Source: a bacterium (GTDB taxonomy: Bacteria > Acidobacteriota > Polarisedimenticolia > Polarisedimenticolales > Polarisedimenticolaceae). From it: a stretch of 64,000 bases of DNA. The stretch is taken from the NCBI GenBank assembly GCA_024226515.1, contig JAAELQ010000008.1:1-64000 (forward strand), read 5' to 3'. The translations under genes were made by a program, and so were the position numbers. A model generated the notes under the pieces. It saw only the letters and a list, made by a program, of their open reading frames with translations. It was not told the origin of the DNA and did no database searches. Shown piece by piece: positions 27,017 to 34,948 of this stretch (the stretch's first letter is position 1; each line of letters starts with the position of its first letter).

Positions 27017-27783
27017 AGTTCGTTCCGAAGCGCCTCGAGAGGACGGCCGACGTTTCGCGTGGCGACACGACGTGGGTGTCGTTCCTGAAGAACGCCCTGT
27101 CGGTCGTGATCGTGTTCGCGCTGGGCTACCTCGCGCTGGGCTTGCTGGCGGACCTGCTGGCGCACTCGATCCCCGATCGCTGGGAGGCGCGCATCTGGGG
27201 ACCCACCACGCTGACGCCCCCCGAGACCGAGGAGTGGGACCGGGCGCGCGAGACCTTCGAGCGTCTCGTCGCGCACGGAGACCTGCGCGACCTGCCGTAC
27301 GAGCTGTCGATGGCCCTGACCCACGACCCGAACGCGTTCGCGCTGCCGGGGGGCGCCGTGACGCTGACGAAAGGGCTGATCGAGAGCGTCGAGTCGGAGG
27401 CCGGACTGGCGTTCGTGCTGGCCCACGAGCTGGGACACCACGAGCAGCGCCACGCGCTGAGGCGCATCGGCCGGCGCCTGGTGTTCAGCGTGGCCCGGGG
27501 CCTGCTGTTCGACGCGAACCCCACGTCGGTCGTCGACGCGACGCTGCACCTCGCGGAGTCGGGCTACTCGCGGCGGCAGGAGACCGAGGCCGACGAGTTC
27601 GGCCTGCGGCTGGTGCACGAGGTCTACGGCGACACGCAGGGTTGCCTCGAGTTCTTCGAGCAGATCGAGGAGTCGCCCGACGAGCGCTGGGTCGCGTTCG
27701 CCCGCTCGCACCCGTTGACCTCCGAGCGCATCGACACACTGCGGCGTCTGCAGGCCGAGCTCTCCGGGGCCGGAGAGCGTTGA
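27013..27783 (+). CDS. M48-family zinc metalloprotease, membrane-anchored
   Basis: A 256-residue protease. A transmembrane helix lies near the N-terminus (ALSVVIVFALGYLALGLLADLL). The zinc motif HELGH spans residues 138-142, followed by the third ligand region SRRQETEADEFGLRL (Glu). PGGAVTLTKGLIE precedes the active site, as in HtpX/BepA-type M48 proteases. It probably degrades or trims envelope proteins. It starts in an ATGA overlap with the membrane YbjQ-like gene and ends exactly where the convergent speA gene ends. The YbjQ proteins may be partners or substrates. Confidence 0.92.
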   Translation: MKFVPKRLERTADVSRGDTTWVSFLKNALSVVIVFALGYLALGLLADLLAHSIPDRWEARIWGPTTLTPPETEEWDRARETFERLVAHGDLRDLPYELSMALTHDPNAFALPGGAVTLTKGLIESVESEAGLAFVLAHELGHHEQRHALRRIGRRLVFSVARGLLFDANPTSVVDATLHLAESGYSRRQETEADEFGLRLVHEVYGDTQGCLEFFEQIEESPDERWVAFARSHPLTSERIDTLRRLQAELSGAGER

Positions 27784-29751
27784 CTACAGATCGTCTTCGC
27801 GGACGAGGTAGGTGTAGCCGTTGAGCGCGGTGCGGTAGCGCGATTGCATGGTGCGTGCCTCGCGCTCGGTCATGCGCCCCTCGCGGATCGCCAGCTCGCA
27901 CGAGATGCGCAGTCGCTCGAACAGCACGGACGGATCGAACTGCACGTACTGCAGCGCCTGCTCCAGCGTGTCGCCGCGCACGACATCGCTGAACCGCGGG
28001 GTCCCGTCCTGTTCCAGCGTCACGTGTGCGGCGTTGGTGTCGCCGAACAGGTTGTGCAGGTCGCCCAGGATCTCCTGGTACGCGCCGACGAGGAAAACGG
28101 CCAGGTAGTACGGCTCGTCGGGCAGCACGGGGTGCAGCCGCAGGGCGCTGCTGGTCCCGCGTTCTTCGATGAAGCGGTCCATCCGCCCGTCGCTGTCGCA
28201 GGTCAGGTCGGCCAGGATCCCGCGCCGCGTGGGTTCCTCGTCGAGACGCTGGATCGGCATCACCGGAAACAGCTGGTCCAGCGCCCAGGAGTCGGGCACG
28301 GACTGGAACAGCGAGAAGTTGCAGAAGTAGACGTCGTTCAGCTCGCTCTCGAGGCCGGGCAGCTCCTCGAGCGGTCGCCGTAGGTTCGAGGCCAGGTCGT
28401 GGATGCGGGCCACGATCGAGCGCAGCAACCGTTCGGCGGTGGCGCGCTGCTCGAGGTCGATCTCGCCGCGAACGAACTGCTCCAGCACCTCCTCGCGCAG
28501 CACGACCGCCTCGTGCAGCGTCTCGCGGCAGTTGCGGATGTTCAGCTCGCTCAGCAGCTCGCGCAGATCGGCGACGATCCCGCTCTCGGACGGCTGCTCG
28601 TCGGGCGGGGTCTGTACCGCCGGCGAGACGTCGGTCGCCTCGACGACGAGCACCGAGTGATGCGCCACGGTGGCCCGGCCGGACTCCGTGATGATCGTCG
28701 GGTGCGGCAGGTCGGCCTCGGTGCAGCGTTCGAGCACGGCGTAGACGATCTCGCGCGCGTACTCGCGGATGCTGTAGTTCATCGACGAGTGGACCGTCGT
28801 CCGCGACCCGTCGTAGTCCACGCCCAGGCCACCGCCGGCGTTGAAGAAACACATCGACGGGCAGCGTGCGGCCAGCTCGGAGTAGACGCGCGTCGCCTCG
28901 CGCAACACGCGCGTGATGGCGCCGATCGCCGTGATCTGGCTGCCCACGTGGAAATGCAGCAGCTTCAGCAGGTCGGTCTTTCCGACCGACTCGAGTCGCT
29001 CGACGACGCGCAGGACCTGCCAGCTGTCGAGCCCGAACTTCGCCCGGTCGCCGGCCGAGTCCTCCCAGCGTCCGGCGCCCTTGGACGTCGGCTTGATGCG
29101 GATACCCAGCTCGACCTTCGCGTCGAGCTTGGCCGAGAGCGCCAGCACCAGGTCCAGCTCGTCGAGCTGCTCGATGACGACGATCGGCCGCCGTCCCAGC
29201 TTCGAGGCCAGCAGCGCGAGCTCGATGTACTCGCTGTCCTTGTAGCCGTTGCAGATCAACAGCGCGCCCGGCTCGTTGTGAATCGCCAGCACGCCGAGCA
29301 GCTCCGGTTTGCTGCCGACCTCGAGCGCGAGCGGTCCGTTCGAGCCCGACTTGCGCACGGTCTCGACGACGTGGAACTGCTGGTTGACCTTGACCGGATA
29401 GGCGAGCTGGTACTTGCCCCGGTATTCCGCCTCTTCGATGGCGGCCGCGAAGCCGTCCTGCAGGTCGCTCACGCGGCTCTTGATGATCTGGTCGAAGCGC
29501 AGCAGGATCGGGGCCGACAGCCCGCGGCGCCGCAGCCCCTGCACGACCTCGAACAGGTCGCACGCCGGTCCGCTGCGCAGCGGCTGCACCTCGAGGCGCC
29601 CCTGCGGGTTGATGCGGAAGAAGCCGTCGGACCACTGGTCGACCTGATACAGGTCGGCGCTGTTGGACGTCTTCCATCCCGGGCGCGCCTGCGCGTGCCC
29701 CGCGGGAGTCGGCTCGGTGACTCCGGGGTTCGATTCGAATTCGGTGGACAG
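27784..29751 (-). CDS. speA: Biosynthetic arginine decarboxylase, apparent CUG start
   Basis: Converts arginine to agmatine, the first step of the agmatine route to putrescine; PLP- and Mg-dependent. Family landmarks: YPVKVNQQFHVVETV with the PLP Lys, LLICNGYKDSEYI, LLHFHVGSQI, NAGGGLGVDYDGS, TESGRATVAHHSVLV, CNFSLFQSVPDSWALDQLFPV in pattern, and the C-terminal GYTYL. Homology starts at residue about 35 (YQVDQWSDGFF), so the true start must be upstream of any in-frame GTG. The only well-placed candidate is CTG29751, 7 bases after GAGGAG, giving 655 residues (E. coli 658). No ATG, GTG or TTG lies in frame nearby. Confidence 0.93.
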   Translation of the reverse strand: MSTEFESNPGVTEPTPAGHAQARPGWKTSNSADLYQVDQWSDGFFRINPQGRLEVQPLRSGPACDLFEVVQGLRRRGLSAPILLRFDQIIKSRVSDLQDGFAAAIEEAEYRGKYQLAYPVKVNQQFHVVETVRKSGSNGPLALEVGSKPELLGVLAIHNEPGALLICNGYKDSEYIELALLASKLGRRPIVVIEQLDELDLVLALSAKLDAKVELGIRIKPTSKGAGRWEDSAGDRAKFGLDSWQVLRVVERLESVGKTDLLKLLHFHVGSQITAIGAITRVLREATRVYSELAARCPSMCFFNAGGGLGVDYDGSRTTVHSSMNYSIREYAREIVYAVLERCTEADLPHPTIITESGRATVAHHSVLVVEATDVSPAVQTPPDEQPSESGIVADLRELLSELNIRNCRETLHEAVVLREEVLEQFVRGEIDLEQRATAERLLRSIVARIHDLASNLRRPLEELPGLESELNDVYFCNFSLFQSVPDSWALDQLFPVMPIQRLDEEPTRRGILADLTCDSDGRMDRFIEERGTSSALRLHPVLPDEPYYLAVFLVGAYQEILGDLHNLFGDTNAAHVTLEQDGTPRFSDVVRGDTLEQALQYVQFDPSVLFERLRISCELAIREGRMTEREARTMQSRYRTALNGYTYLVREDDL

Positions 29752-29758
29752 TGCCCTG

Positions 29759-29764
29759 CTCCTC
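29759..29764 (-). promoter_or_regulatory. Shine-Dalgarno placing the speA start at CTG29751
   Basis: Minus-strand GAGGAG, 7 bases upstream of CTG at 29751-29749. Spacing is ideal and no conventional start codon is in frame, so this site is the main evidence for CUG initiation. Confidence 0.5.
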
Positions 29765-29850
29765 GGAGGCGAAAAATACCACGAAACCGCAGGGGGATCC
29801 CTCGTCTGGGTTAGCCTGTGGTCTCCGCAGCATGAAACAAGGAGGAAGCC

Positions 29851-30297
29851 GTGTCCCGAGAATCTGCCGCCGCCGCTGCTCGCACCCCCTGGCACCTGTG
29901 GGTCGTGGGTATCCTGGCCCTGCTCTGGAACGCAATGGGTGCGTTCGACTACCTCATGACGCAGACGGAGAACGAGGCCTACATGGCCGCGTTCACGCCG
30001 GAGCAACTCGAGTTCTTCTACGGCTTTCCGGTCTGGCTCGTCGCCTTCTGGGCCACCGCCGTCTGGGGCAGCGTGCTCGCCTCCGTCTTCCTGCTGCTCA
30101 GGAAGAAGTGGGCCACGCCCGTGTTCCTCGTCTCCCTCGCTTGCCTGATCGTGACGGCGACTCACAACTTCGGCCTGTCGAACGGCTACGAGGTCATGGG
30201 AGCCGCGGGCGTCGGTTTCACGCTCGCGATCTTCGCGACCTCCTGCCTGCTTCCGCTGTACTCGTGGCGCATGGCGTCGCGGGGCGTGCTGCGGTAG
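29851..30297 (+). CDS. Four-helix integral membrane protein of unknown function
   Basis: A 148-residue membrane protein with about four transmembrane helices: WHLWVVGILALLWNAMGAFDYL, FPVWLVAFWATAVWGSVLASV, FLVSLACLIVTA and the C-terminal FTLAIFATSCLLPLY. GTG29851 follows AAGGAGG. It is small, lacks obvious catalytic residues, and I do not recognise a function. It is divergent from speA (99 bases between starts) and 17 bases upstream of the DUF1684 lipoprotein gene. Confidence 0.8.
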   Translation: MSRESAAAAARTPWHLWVVGILALLWNAMGAFDYLMTQTENEAYMAAFTPEQLEFFYGFPVWLVAFWATAVWGSVLASVFLLLRKKWATPVFLVSLACLIVTATHNFGLSNGYEVMGAAGVGFTLAIFATSCLLPLYSWRMASRGVLR

Positions 30298-30314
30298 ATG
30301 GCGGGCGTTCGACG

Positions 30315-31223
30315 ATGAGGGGGCCGGCTTCGGCACTGGCTCCGCTACTGCTGTTGCTCGGCGGCTGCACCGTCGACGACGGTTCTGGATTCGACGAGGC
30401 CCGCTGGAGTTCGGAGCTGCTCGAGTACCGCGAACGGAAGGACGAGCGTCTCCGGACTTCGTCGACCTCTCCGATGGCCGGCACGCAGTACCTCAAGTCG
30501 CGACCCGGCGACCGGGTCTGGCTGGTCCGCGAAGGCGAGACGTTCCGCCTGGCCCACGAGGAGACGCCCGGCGCCGGACTGTTCCTCGCCCTGTCCGACG
30601 GGGCGTGGGAATGGACGGCCGGCGCGGAGCGCGTCAATTGCCGCGTGGGCGACCGACAGGTGGACGAGGGGACCGCTCTGGCGGGTCCGGCGCTGTTCCT
30701 GATCGACGATTCTCCGCTCAGCTTCTACCCGGGCGAAGACCGGGTGACGTTCATCGTCTTCGACCCCGACCGGCCGGAGAAGATCGCCTTCGACCACCTG
30801 CTCTACTTCCCGCCGGACGCGAGCTTCGTCGTGGACGCTCGACTCGAGCGTTTCGCGCAGCCCGAGGAGGTGGAGATGGCGACCAGCCGGAACCTGATCA
30901 AGACCTTCTTTCGCTACGCGAGGATCCGGTTCGAGCTGGCGGGAGAGGAGCAGGTGCTCACCGCGTTCAAGTCGGCGTTGTCCGGGGCGAATTCCACCGG
31001 CCTGTTCGTCCCGTTCCGGGACGCTACCAGCGGACGGGAGAGTTACGGCGCGGGCCGCTTCCTGGAGCTCGACGAACCGGACGGCGACGAGATCGTGCTG
31101 GACTTCAATCGTTGCTTCAACCCGCTGTGCAACTACTCTCCGGCCTATAACTGCGCGGTCCCGCCTCGCGAGAACCACCTCGACGTCGCCGTCCGCGCGG
31201 GCGAAAGAACCTACCCGCACTGA
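30315..31223 (+). CDS. DUF1684 lipoprotein
   Basis: A 302-residue lipoprotein with signal LAPLLLLLGGC. The mature protein matches DUF1684: LLYFPPDASFVVDARLE, then TGLFVPFRDATSGRESYGAGRFL, LDFNRCFNPLCNYSPAYNCAVPP and NHLDVAVRAGER. The Cys and Asn-Pro rich end is a family hallmark. Function is unknown; it acts in the periplasm. Family members usually have NPPC where this has NPLC. ATG30315 is 17 bases after the upstream membrane gene. The two genes likely form a transcription unit. Confidence 0.85.
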   Translation: MRGPASALAPLLLLLGGCTVDDGSGFDEARWSSELLEYRERKDERLRTSSTSPMAGTQYLKSRPGDRVWLVREGETFRLAHEETPGAGLFLALSDGAWEWTAGAERVNCRVGDRQVDEGTALAGPALFLIDDSPLSFYPGEDRVTFIVFDPDRPEKIAFDHLLYFPPDASFVVDARLERFAQPEEVEMATSRNLIKTFFRYARIRFELAGEEQVLTAFKSALSGANSTGLFVPFRDATSGRESYGAGRFLELDEPDGDEIVLDFNRCFNPLCNYSPAYNCAVPPRENHLDVAVRAGERTYPH

Positions 31224-31436
31224 CGTGGTCGGGGGGACGGCCTTTGTCGCGCCGGCTTGTCCGAGAAGCCGTAGCCGTGCATGTCGGCGGCAATGACGCG
31301 ACCGCGCGCGACGGGGATCGACATTCCACGAGCGTACGGGATGCGGCGCTGCCTCGCCCCGCCCGCGGTCGAGAAAGTGCCCAAAACGACCGGGCCCGGC
31401 GCCTGCCGGATTCCTGGGACGAGGGCGCCGGTTCCG

Positions 31437-31445
31437 TGTTAGGGT
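31437..31445 (+). promoter_or_regulatory. Extended -10 before the small leader-like peptide
   Basis: TG-T-TAGGGT, 31 bases upstream of ATG31477, with no recognisable -35. The spacing leaves a leader of about 25 bases carrying an AAGGAG. Confidence 0.3.
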
Positions 31446-31476
31446 TTCGCCAACTTCCATCTACAAGGAGAAAACG

Positions 31477-31677
31477 ATGGGCAAAGAACTGAACGACGCC
31501 GACCTCGCCAACGTTTCCGGAGCCGGCGACGCGATCGACCTCGGACCTACCTCCGGCCTGCCGAACCACGACAAGAACCTCGTGGATCCGATACCGCCCG
31601 TGACGGACCCGAACCCGCCGCGGCAGAAGCCGACGGCGGACGCGCCGGGCGGCGACATCGTCGACCTGGCCGACTGA
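31477..31677 (+). CDS. Small peptide with bacteriocin/RiPP-type leader
   Basis: A 66-residue protein with no signal peptide. ATG31477 follows AAGGAG. The N-terminus reads GKELNDADLANVSGAGD, close to the leader consensus of double-glycine peptides and RiPP precursors (L-S-D-E-E-L-x-x-V-S-G-G). The core after GA/G is rich in Asp and Pro and lacks Cys, with PPVTDPNPPRQKP and ending GGDIVDLAD. No maturation enzyme, peptidase-containing ABC transporter or immunity gene is evident within the window. A modified or exported peptide is an inference; a regulatory or structural small protein is possible. Confidence 0.65.
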   Translation: MGKELNDADLANVSGAGDAIDLGPTSGLPNHDKNLVDPIPPVTDPNPPRQKPTADAPGGDIVDLAD

Positions 31678-31771
31678 GCAGGATTTCCGGACTCACGCCC
31701 GAGGGTCGCGGTACGCCGGGTCGCCCGCTATCGTATCTTGCATTGAGAGTGCGAACGCTCTCGGTGCGTGA

Positions 31772-31903
31772 GTGCAATTCGGAGTCGGATCGGCAACGAA
31801 GATCGACCGCCTCACGGTGCGCCGGCCGACGGGTAACGAGCAGGTGCTGACGGATGTGGACGTGACGCAGGAGATTCGCGTCACCGAGTCCTCAGGCGAA
31901 TAG
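31772..31903 (+). pseudogene. Remnant of an ASPIC/UnbV (CRTAC1-type) C-terminus
   Basis: After a TGA at 31769 the frame reads VQFGVGSATKIDRLTVRR, then PTGNEQVLTDVDVTQEIRVTE and a TAG at 31901. This is the typical end of ASPIC/UnbV domains of FG-GAP proteins (HFGLGxAxxIDxLxVxWPSGxxQxLxxVxxDQ). It is only 44 codons, has no recognisable upstream domain, and overlaps the 3' end of the minus-strand membrane gene. I read it as the tail of a decayed secreted-protein gene. Confidence 0.55.
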
Positions 31904-32779
31904 ACCGAACACCCACTGCTTCACGTGCCCCAGCGTGAAGAAGTACGTCGCCACGAACAGCACCAGGTACAGCGCGCGCAGCTTCCCCTGCCGGTCGCTC
32001 GTCTGTGCGACGGACATGATCAGCAGCAGCCAGGCGAAACCGACGACGTTGATCGGCGGGTAGGTCGTGACGAGGAACACGACGAGCACCCAGTGCCGGA
32101 AGCGCGCGGCGGCGAGGCGCTCGGGCAGCAGGTAGAAAACGGCCAGAGCGCCCTCGATCAGGATCGTCCACCAGGTCATGAACACGGCGAAACCGGCGAT
32201 GCCGGGCCCGTCCTGCAGGCGGATCGTCGCCGCCAGGTCCAGCTTGGTCCCCAGCGCCGCCGTGTTGGCCAGCAGCCCCTCGCGTGGGTAGCCCCCGAAG
32301 ACGTGGGCCAGCTCGAAGAAGCGATAGTCCTCGAGCAACAGAAAGCGAAACATGCTCGCATCCATGTAGGTCGGCGAGCTCAGCTTCCACAGCGTGGCGA
32401 AGAGGAACACCAGCCCGATCAGGATTCGTCCGTTCAGCGCCAGCCCGCGACGCGCGTCGCCCGACAGCAGTGCGCAGCCCAGCGCCAGCGACCAGTACGC
32501 GATCAGGAAGTCGTGGTTGTTGATGAAGGCCCAGTTGAAGGCGCATTCGAACAGCTGCAACGCGGCGACACCCAGCCACAGACGCCAGTCCCGTCCCAGG
32601 GGGCGGTGCAGGATGCCCACGATGCACATCGCGGTCACCGGGAGCCGGACGAACCACAGCCGACTCGGGTGCACGAGCAGCAGCAACATCGTCATGCGCA
32701 CGACGAGATCGACGCGATCCTGTTCGATGAAGCGCGTCCAGAACGGCGCGCGCGGCGCCTCGACGATCGCTTCGCTCAT
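31892..32779 (-). CDS. Multi-pass membrane protein, weakly HTTM/carboxylase-like
   Basis: A 295-residue integral membrane protein with about eight helices (MTMLLLLVHPSRLWFV, IAYWSLALGCALLSG, RILIGLVFLFATLWKLSSP, FAVFMTWWTILIEGALAVFYLLP). KLSSPTYMDASMF and NNHDFLIAYW resemble positions in HTTM/gamma-carboxylase-type membrane domains, but the match is weak and I do not assign an activity. ATG32779 overlaps the stop of the preceding gene (ATGA), so it is the last gene of a cassette of three. Confidence 0.75.
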   Translation of the reverse strand: MSEAIVEAPRAPFWTRFIEQDRVDLVVRMTMLLLLVHPSRLWFVRLPVTAMCIVGILHRPLGRDWRLWLGVAALQLFECAFNWAFINNHDFLIAYWSLALGCALLSGDARRGLALNGRILIGLVFLFATLWKLSSPTYMDASMFRFLLLEDYRFFELAHVFGGYPREGLLANTAALGTKLDLAATIRLQDGPGIAGFAVFMTWWTILIEGALAVFYLLPERLAAARFRHWVLVVFLVTTYPPINVVGFAWLLLIMSVAQTSDRQGKLRALYLVLFVATYFFTLGHVKQWVFGLFA

Positions 32780-33330
32780 CCCGCGTCCGCCTCGCGCGGC
32801 ACCGTCTGCGTCGTCGAGTGCTCCAGCATCAGCGTCGATTCCGACGCTTTGAAGCGGTACTGCCAGATGTCGACGCGAATCGCCTCCAGCTCGAGCGGTG
32901 CGCCGGTGCGACCGACGGGTACGTCGATCGCCAGCATGGCCACCGCCGTCGAGGCGTCGCCCGGGACGCCCTCGATGACGACCCAGTCCTCGTCGACGAG
33001 CAATCGCGCCAGCCTCCGCGCGCGACGCTCGGTCGGCAGCATCAGCAGCTCCTGTTGCAGTCGGACCATCCTTCCGCCGAGCGGCAGGCGCAACTCGAGA
33101 TCGCGCGGCGGGAGACGAAACTCGCGGCCGCCGCTGCGGATCAGCGTCACGCTCGGATGACGCAGCGACGCCATGTTGATCGTGGCGAACATCCCGAACC
33201 CGCCGCCTTTCCACGCGTTCAACTCGTGATCGAATGCGAGGTAGCGCTGCGTCAGGGCGACGAGACACAGCAGCGCGGGTGCGACGTACCACAGGAAGCT
33301 GCGTGACGCCGACGTTCGACGTTCGGTCAT
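32776..33330 (-). CDS. Membrane-anchored protein, partner of the multi-pass protein
   Basis: 184 residues; one N-terminal transmembrane helix (FLWYVAPALLCLVALTQRYLAF) and an extracytoplasmic domain with WKGGGFGMFATINMASLRHPSV and a basic middle (RLARLLVDEDW). I do not recognise a family. Both ends overlap neighbours as ATGA, indicating obligatory co-translation with the cyclophilin upstream and the membrane protein downstream, and probably a complex. Confidence 0.75.
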   Translation of the reverse strand: MTERRTSASRSFLWYVAPALLCLVALTQRYLAFDHELNAWKGGGFGMFATINMASLRHPSVTLIRSGGREFRLPPRDLELRLPLGGRMVRLQQELLMLPTERRARRLARLLVDEDWVVIEGVPGDASTAVAMLAIDVPVGRTGAPLELEAIRVDIWQYRFKASESTLMLEHSTTQTVPREADAG

Positions 33331-34004
33331 TCGTTCGGAGGTCGGGGCGCTTCGGCGGACGGCGGAACGAACACGGTCATTCCGATGACGAAGTCCAGCT
33401 CGGGGTACTCGCGCTTCAGATAGGCGTTGCCCTCGACACGGATCATGTGCTGGTGCGGGCCCTTGCCGCGCGGGGGACGGTCGCCGTACTCGTCGCACAA
33501 GTTTTCGATGACCGACCAGCCGCGAATCACGTGACCGAACGGCGCGAAGCCCATCCCGTCCAGTTGCCGGTTGTCCTTCAGGTTGATGAAGATCTGTGTC
33601 GTGCGCGTGTTGGGGCCGGCCATCGCGAAAGTCAGTGTGCCCCTCTCGTTCGGCCGACGCACCGGGTCGTCCCGGATCTCTGCGCGATTCCAGACCTCGC
33701 TGATCTTGGGATCGCCGTGCATGCCGAACAGGGCGGCGAAGCCCGGCACCACGCGGAAGAAGCGTGTCTCGTCGTAGAAGCCGCTGAGAGCGAGGTTGTA
33801 GAAGCGGTCCGCGCCCACCGGCGCCCACGCGCGCTCGATCTCCACGACGAACTTGCCTTCGGAGGTGGCGACCTCGACGTGGAACAGGTCGGGCGCGCGC
33901 TGGTTCAGCAGCTTCGGTTGCAGCAGCCCGTCGTCGCCGGTAGCTTCCGCGCCGGCCATGAAGCCGACGACGCACATCGCGACGAGCCAAGCGCTACGAG
34001 GCAA
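33327..34004 (-). CDS. Secreted cyclophilin-type peptidyl-prolyl isomerase
   Basis: A 225-residue periplasmic PPIase that speeds proline isomerisation in exported proteins. After a signal peptide (LVAMCVVGFMAGAEA) comes a cyclophilin domain: FYDETRFFRVVPGF, GTLTFAMAGPNTRTTQIFINL and FAPFGHVIRGWSVIENL. Compared with the canonical FHRVI, the catalytic Arg is kept (FFRVVPGF). TTG34004 follows AGGAG with 7-base spacing. It is first in a cassette with two membrane proteins and is divergent from a second cyclophilin gene. Confidence 0.9.
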   Translation of the reverse strand: MPRSAWLVAMCVVGFMAGAEATGDDGLLQPKLLNQRAPDLFHVEVATSEGKFVVEIERAWAPVGADRFYNLALSGFYDETRFFRVVPGFAALFGMHGDPKISEVWNRAEIRDDPVRRPNERGTLTFAMAGPNTRTTQIFINLKDNRQLDGMGFAPFGHVIRGWSVIENLCDEYGDRPPRGKGPHQHMIRVEGNAYLKREYPELDFVIGMTVFVPPSAEAPRPPNE

Positions 34005-34185
34005 CGAACAACTCCTGGATTTCTCTTCACCGTGCTGCCGGGCCGAGGCCCGATCGACACGATCGATTGTAGCACCGGGTTTTCCGGCAAACGACTGAGT
34101 TGAAGTTAGTTGTGCGCCGCCTCCGAGGCAAGCGCGCGCGGACCGCGGGGCCGCAGCCGTCGCGACGGCGCGGGGGGCGGCCGGA

Positions 34186-34194
34186 TGCTAAACT
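34186..34194 (+). promoter_or_regulatory. Extended -10 of the plus-strand cyclophilin
   Basis: TG-C-TAAACT, 57 bases before ATG34251, in an otherwise extremely GC-rich divergent intergenic region (34005-34250). Confidence 0.45.
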
Positions 34195-34250
34195 CAATGG
34201 CTCACCCCACAAAAAACCGAGTCTGTCAGCCTGCTTCAGGAGGTAACAAA

Positions 34251-34901
34251 ATGAGAACTTTTTGCGTCTTGGCCCTGGCGTTTTGCTTCGCCGGAGCGGC
34301 CTTGGCCGAGGAGAAGGTGGACGCTGCCGTGAAGACGATCGACGACTTCATCGCCGAGGCCGGAATCAATAAAGAAGACAAGAACTGGCGCACCAAGGTG
34401 CCCGCGCCGCCGCAGGCCTCGTTCACCGAGGGCAAGACCTACACGGCCCATATGGAGACCAGCAAGGGGACGATCGTCCTCGAGCTGATGCCGGGCCACG
34501 CCCCGATGCACGTCAGCGCGTTCATCTACCTGACCCGTATCGGTTTCTATGACGGTCTCAGCTTCCACCGCGTGATCCAGAACTTCATGGCGCAGGGCGG
34601 CTGCCCGCTGGGCACCGGCACCGGCGGACCGGGCTACCGCATCGCCGGCGAGCACGACCCCAGCGTGAAGCACGACCGCGCCGGCATGCTGTCGACCGCC
34701 AACACCGGGCGACCCAAGACGGACGGCAGCCAGTTCTTCATCACGTTCAAGCCCACGGCGCATCTCGACGGCAAGCACACCATCTACGGCCACCTGGTCG
34801 AGGGGATGGACACGCTGAAGGCGCTCGAGGCCGCGGGCTCGGGCAGCGGCCGCACGACCGAGCCGCTGATGCTCGAGAAGGTCACGATCAAGGTCAACTG
34901 A
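34251..34901 (+). CDS. Secreted cyclophilin-type peptidyl-prolyl isomerase (second)
   Basis: 216 residues with signal peptide (CVLALAFCFAGAALA). The PPIase domain is canonical: GTIVLELMPGHAP, FYDGLSFHRVIQNFMAQGG, then GMLSTANTGRPKTDGSQFFIT and LDGKHTIYGHLVEG. Residues of the active site (FHRV, QFFIT, H near the end) are intact. ATG34251 follows CAGGAGG. It is divergently placed from another secreted cyclophilin gene, and a stem-loop follows the stop. Acts in the periplasm or on the surface. Confidence 0.95.
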   Translation: MRTFCVLALAFCFAGAALAEEKVDAAVKTIDDFIAEAGINKEDKNWRTKVPAPPQASFTEGKTYTAHMETSKGTIVLELMPGHAPMHVSAFIYLTRIGFYDGLSFHRVIQNFMAQGGCPLGTGTGGPGYRIAGEHDPSVKHDRAGMLSTANTGRPKTDGSQFFITFKPTAHLDGKHTIYGHLVEGMDTLKALEAAGSGSGRTTEPLMLEKVTIKVN

Positions 34902-34911
34902 TCCACGTCAT

Positions 34912-34948
34912 TCCGGCAGGCCGCGGTGTTTCGCCGTGGCCTGCCGGA
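34912..34948 (+). terminator. Hairpin after the cyclophilin gene
   Basis: TCCGGCAGGCC and its perfect inverted copy GGCCTGCCGGA, 11-bp stem with a 15-base loop, 11 bases after the stop. There is no U-tract, so termination would be Rho-assisted or the hairpin protects the 3' end. Confidence 0.55.

Noticed and set aside
28399..29814. A 471-codon plus-strand frame opposite speA
   Set aside because: Composition and position are those of an antisense shadow; speA itself has full homology.
31244..31492. A possible extra small gene just upstream of the leader-like peptide
   Set aside because: No Shine-Dalgarno, overlaps the promoter and peptide start, Arg-rich shadow composition.
34005..34250. A possible small RNA or extra gene in the divergent cyclophilin interval
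   Set aside because: Only one short AT-rich promoter-like motif and no convincing ORF or terminator.
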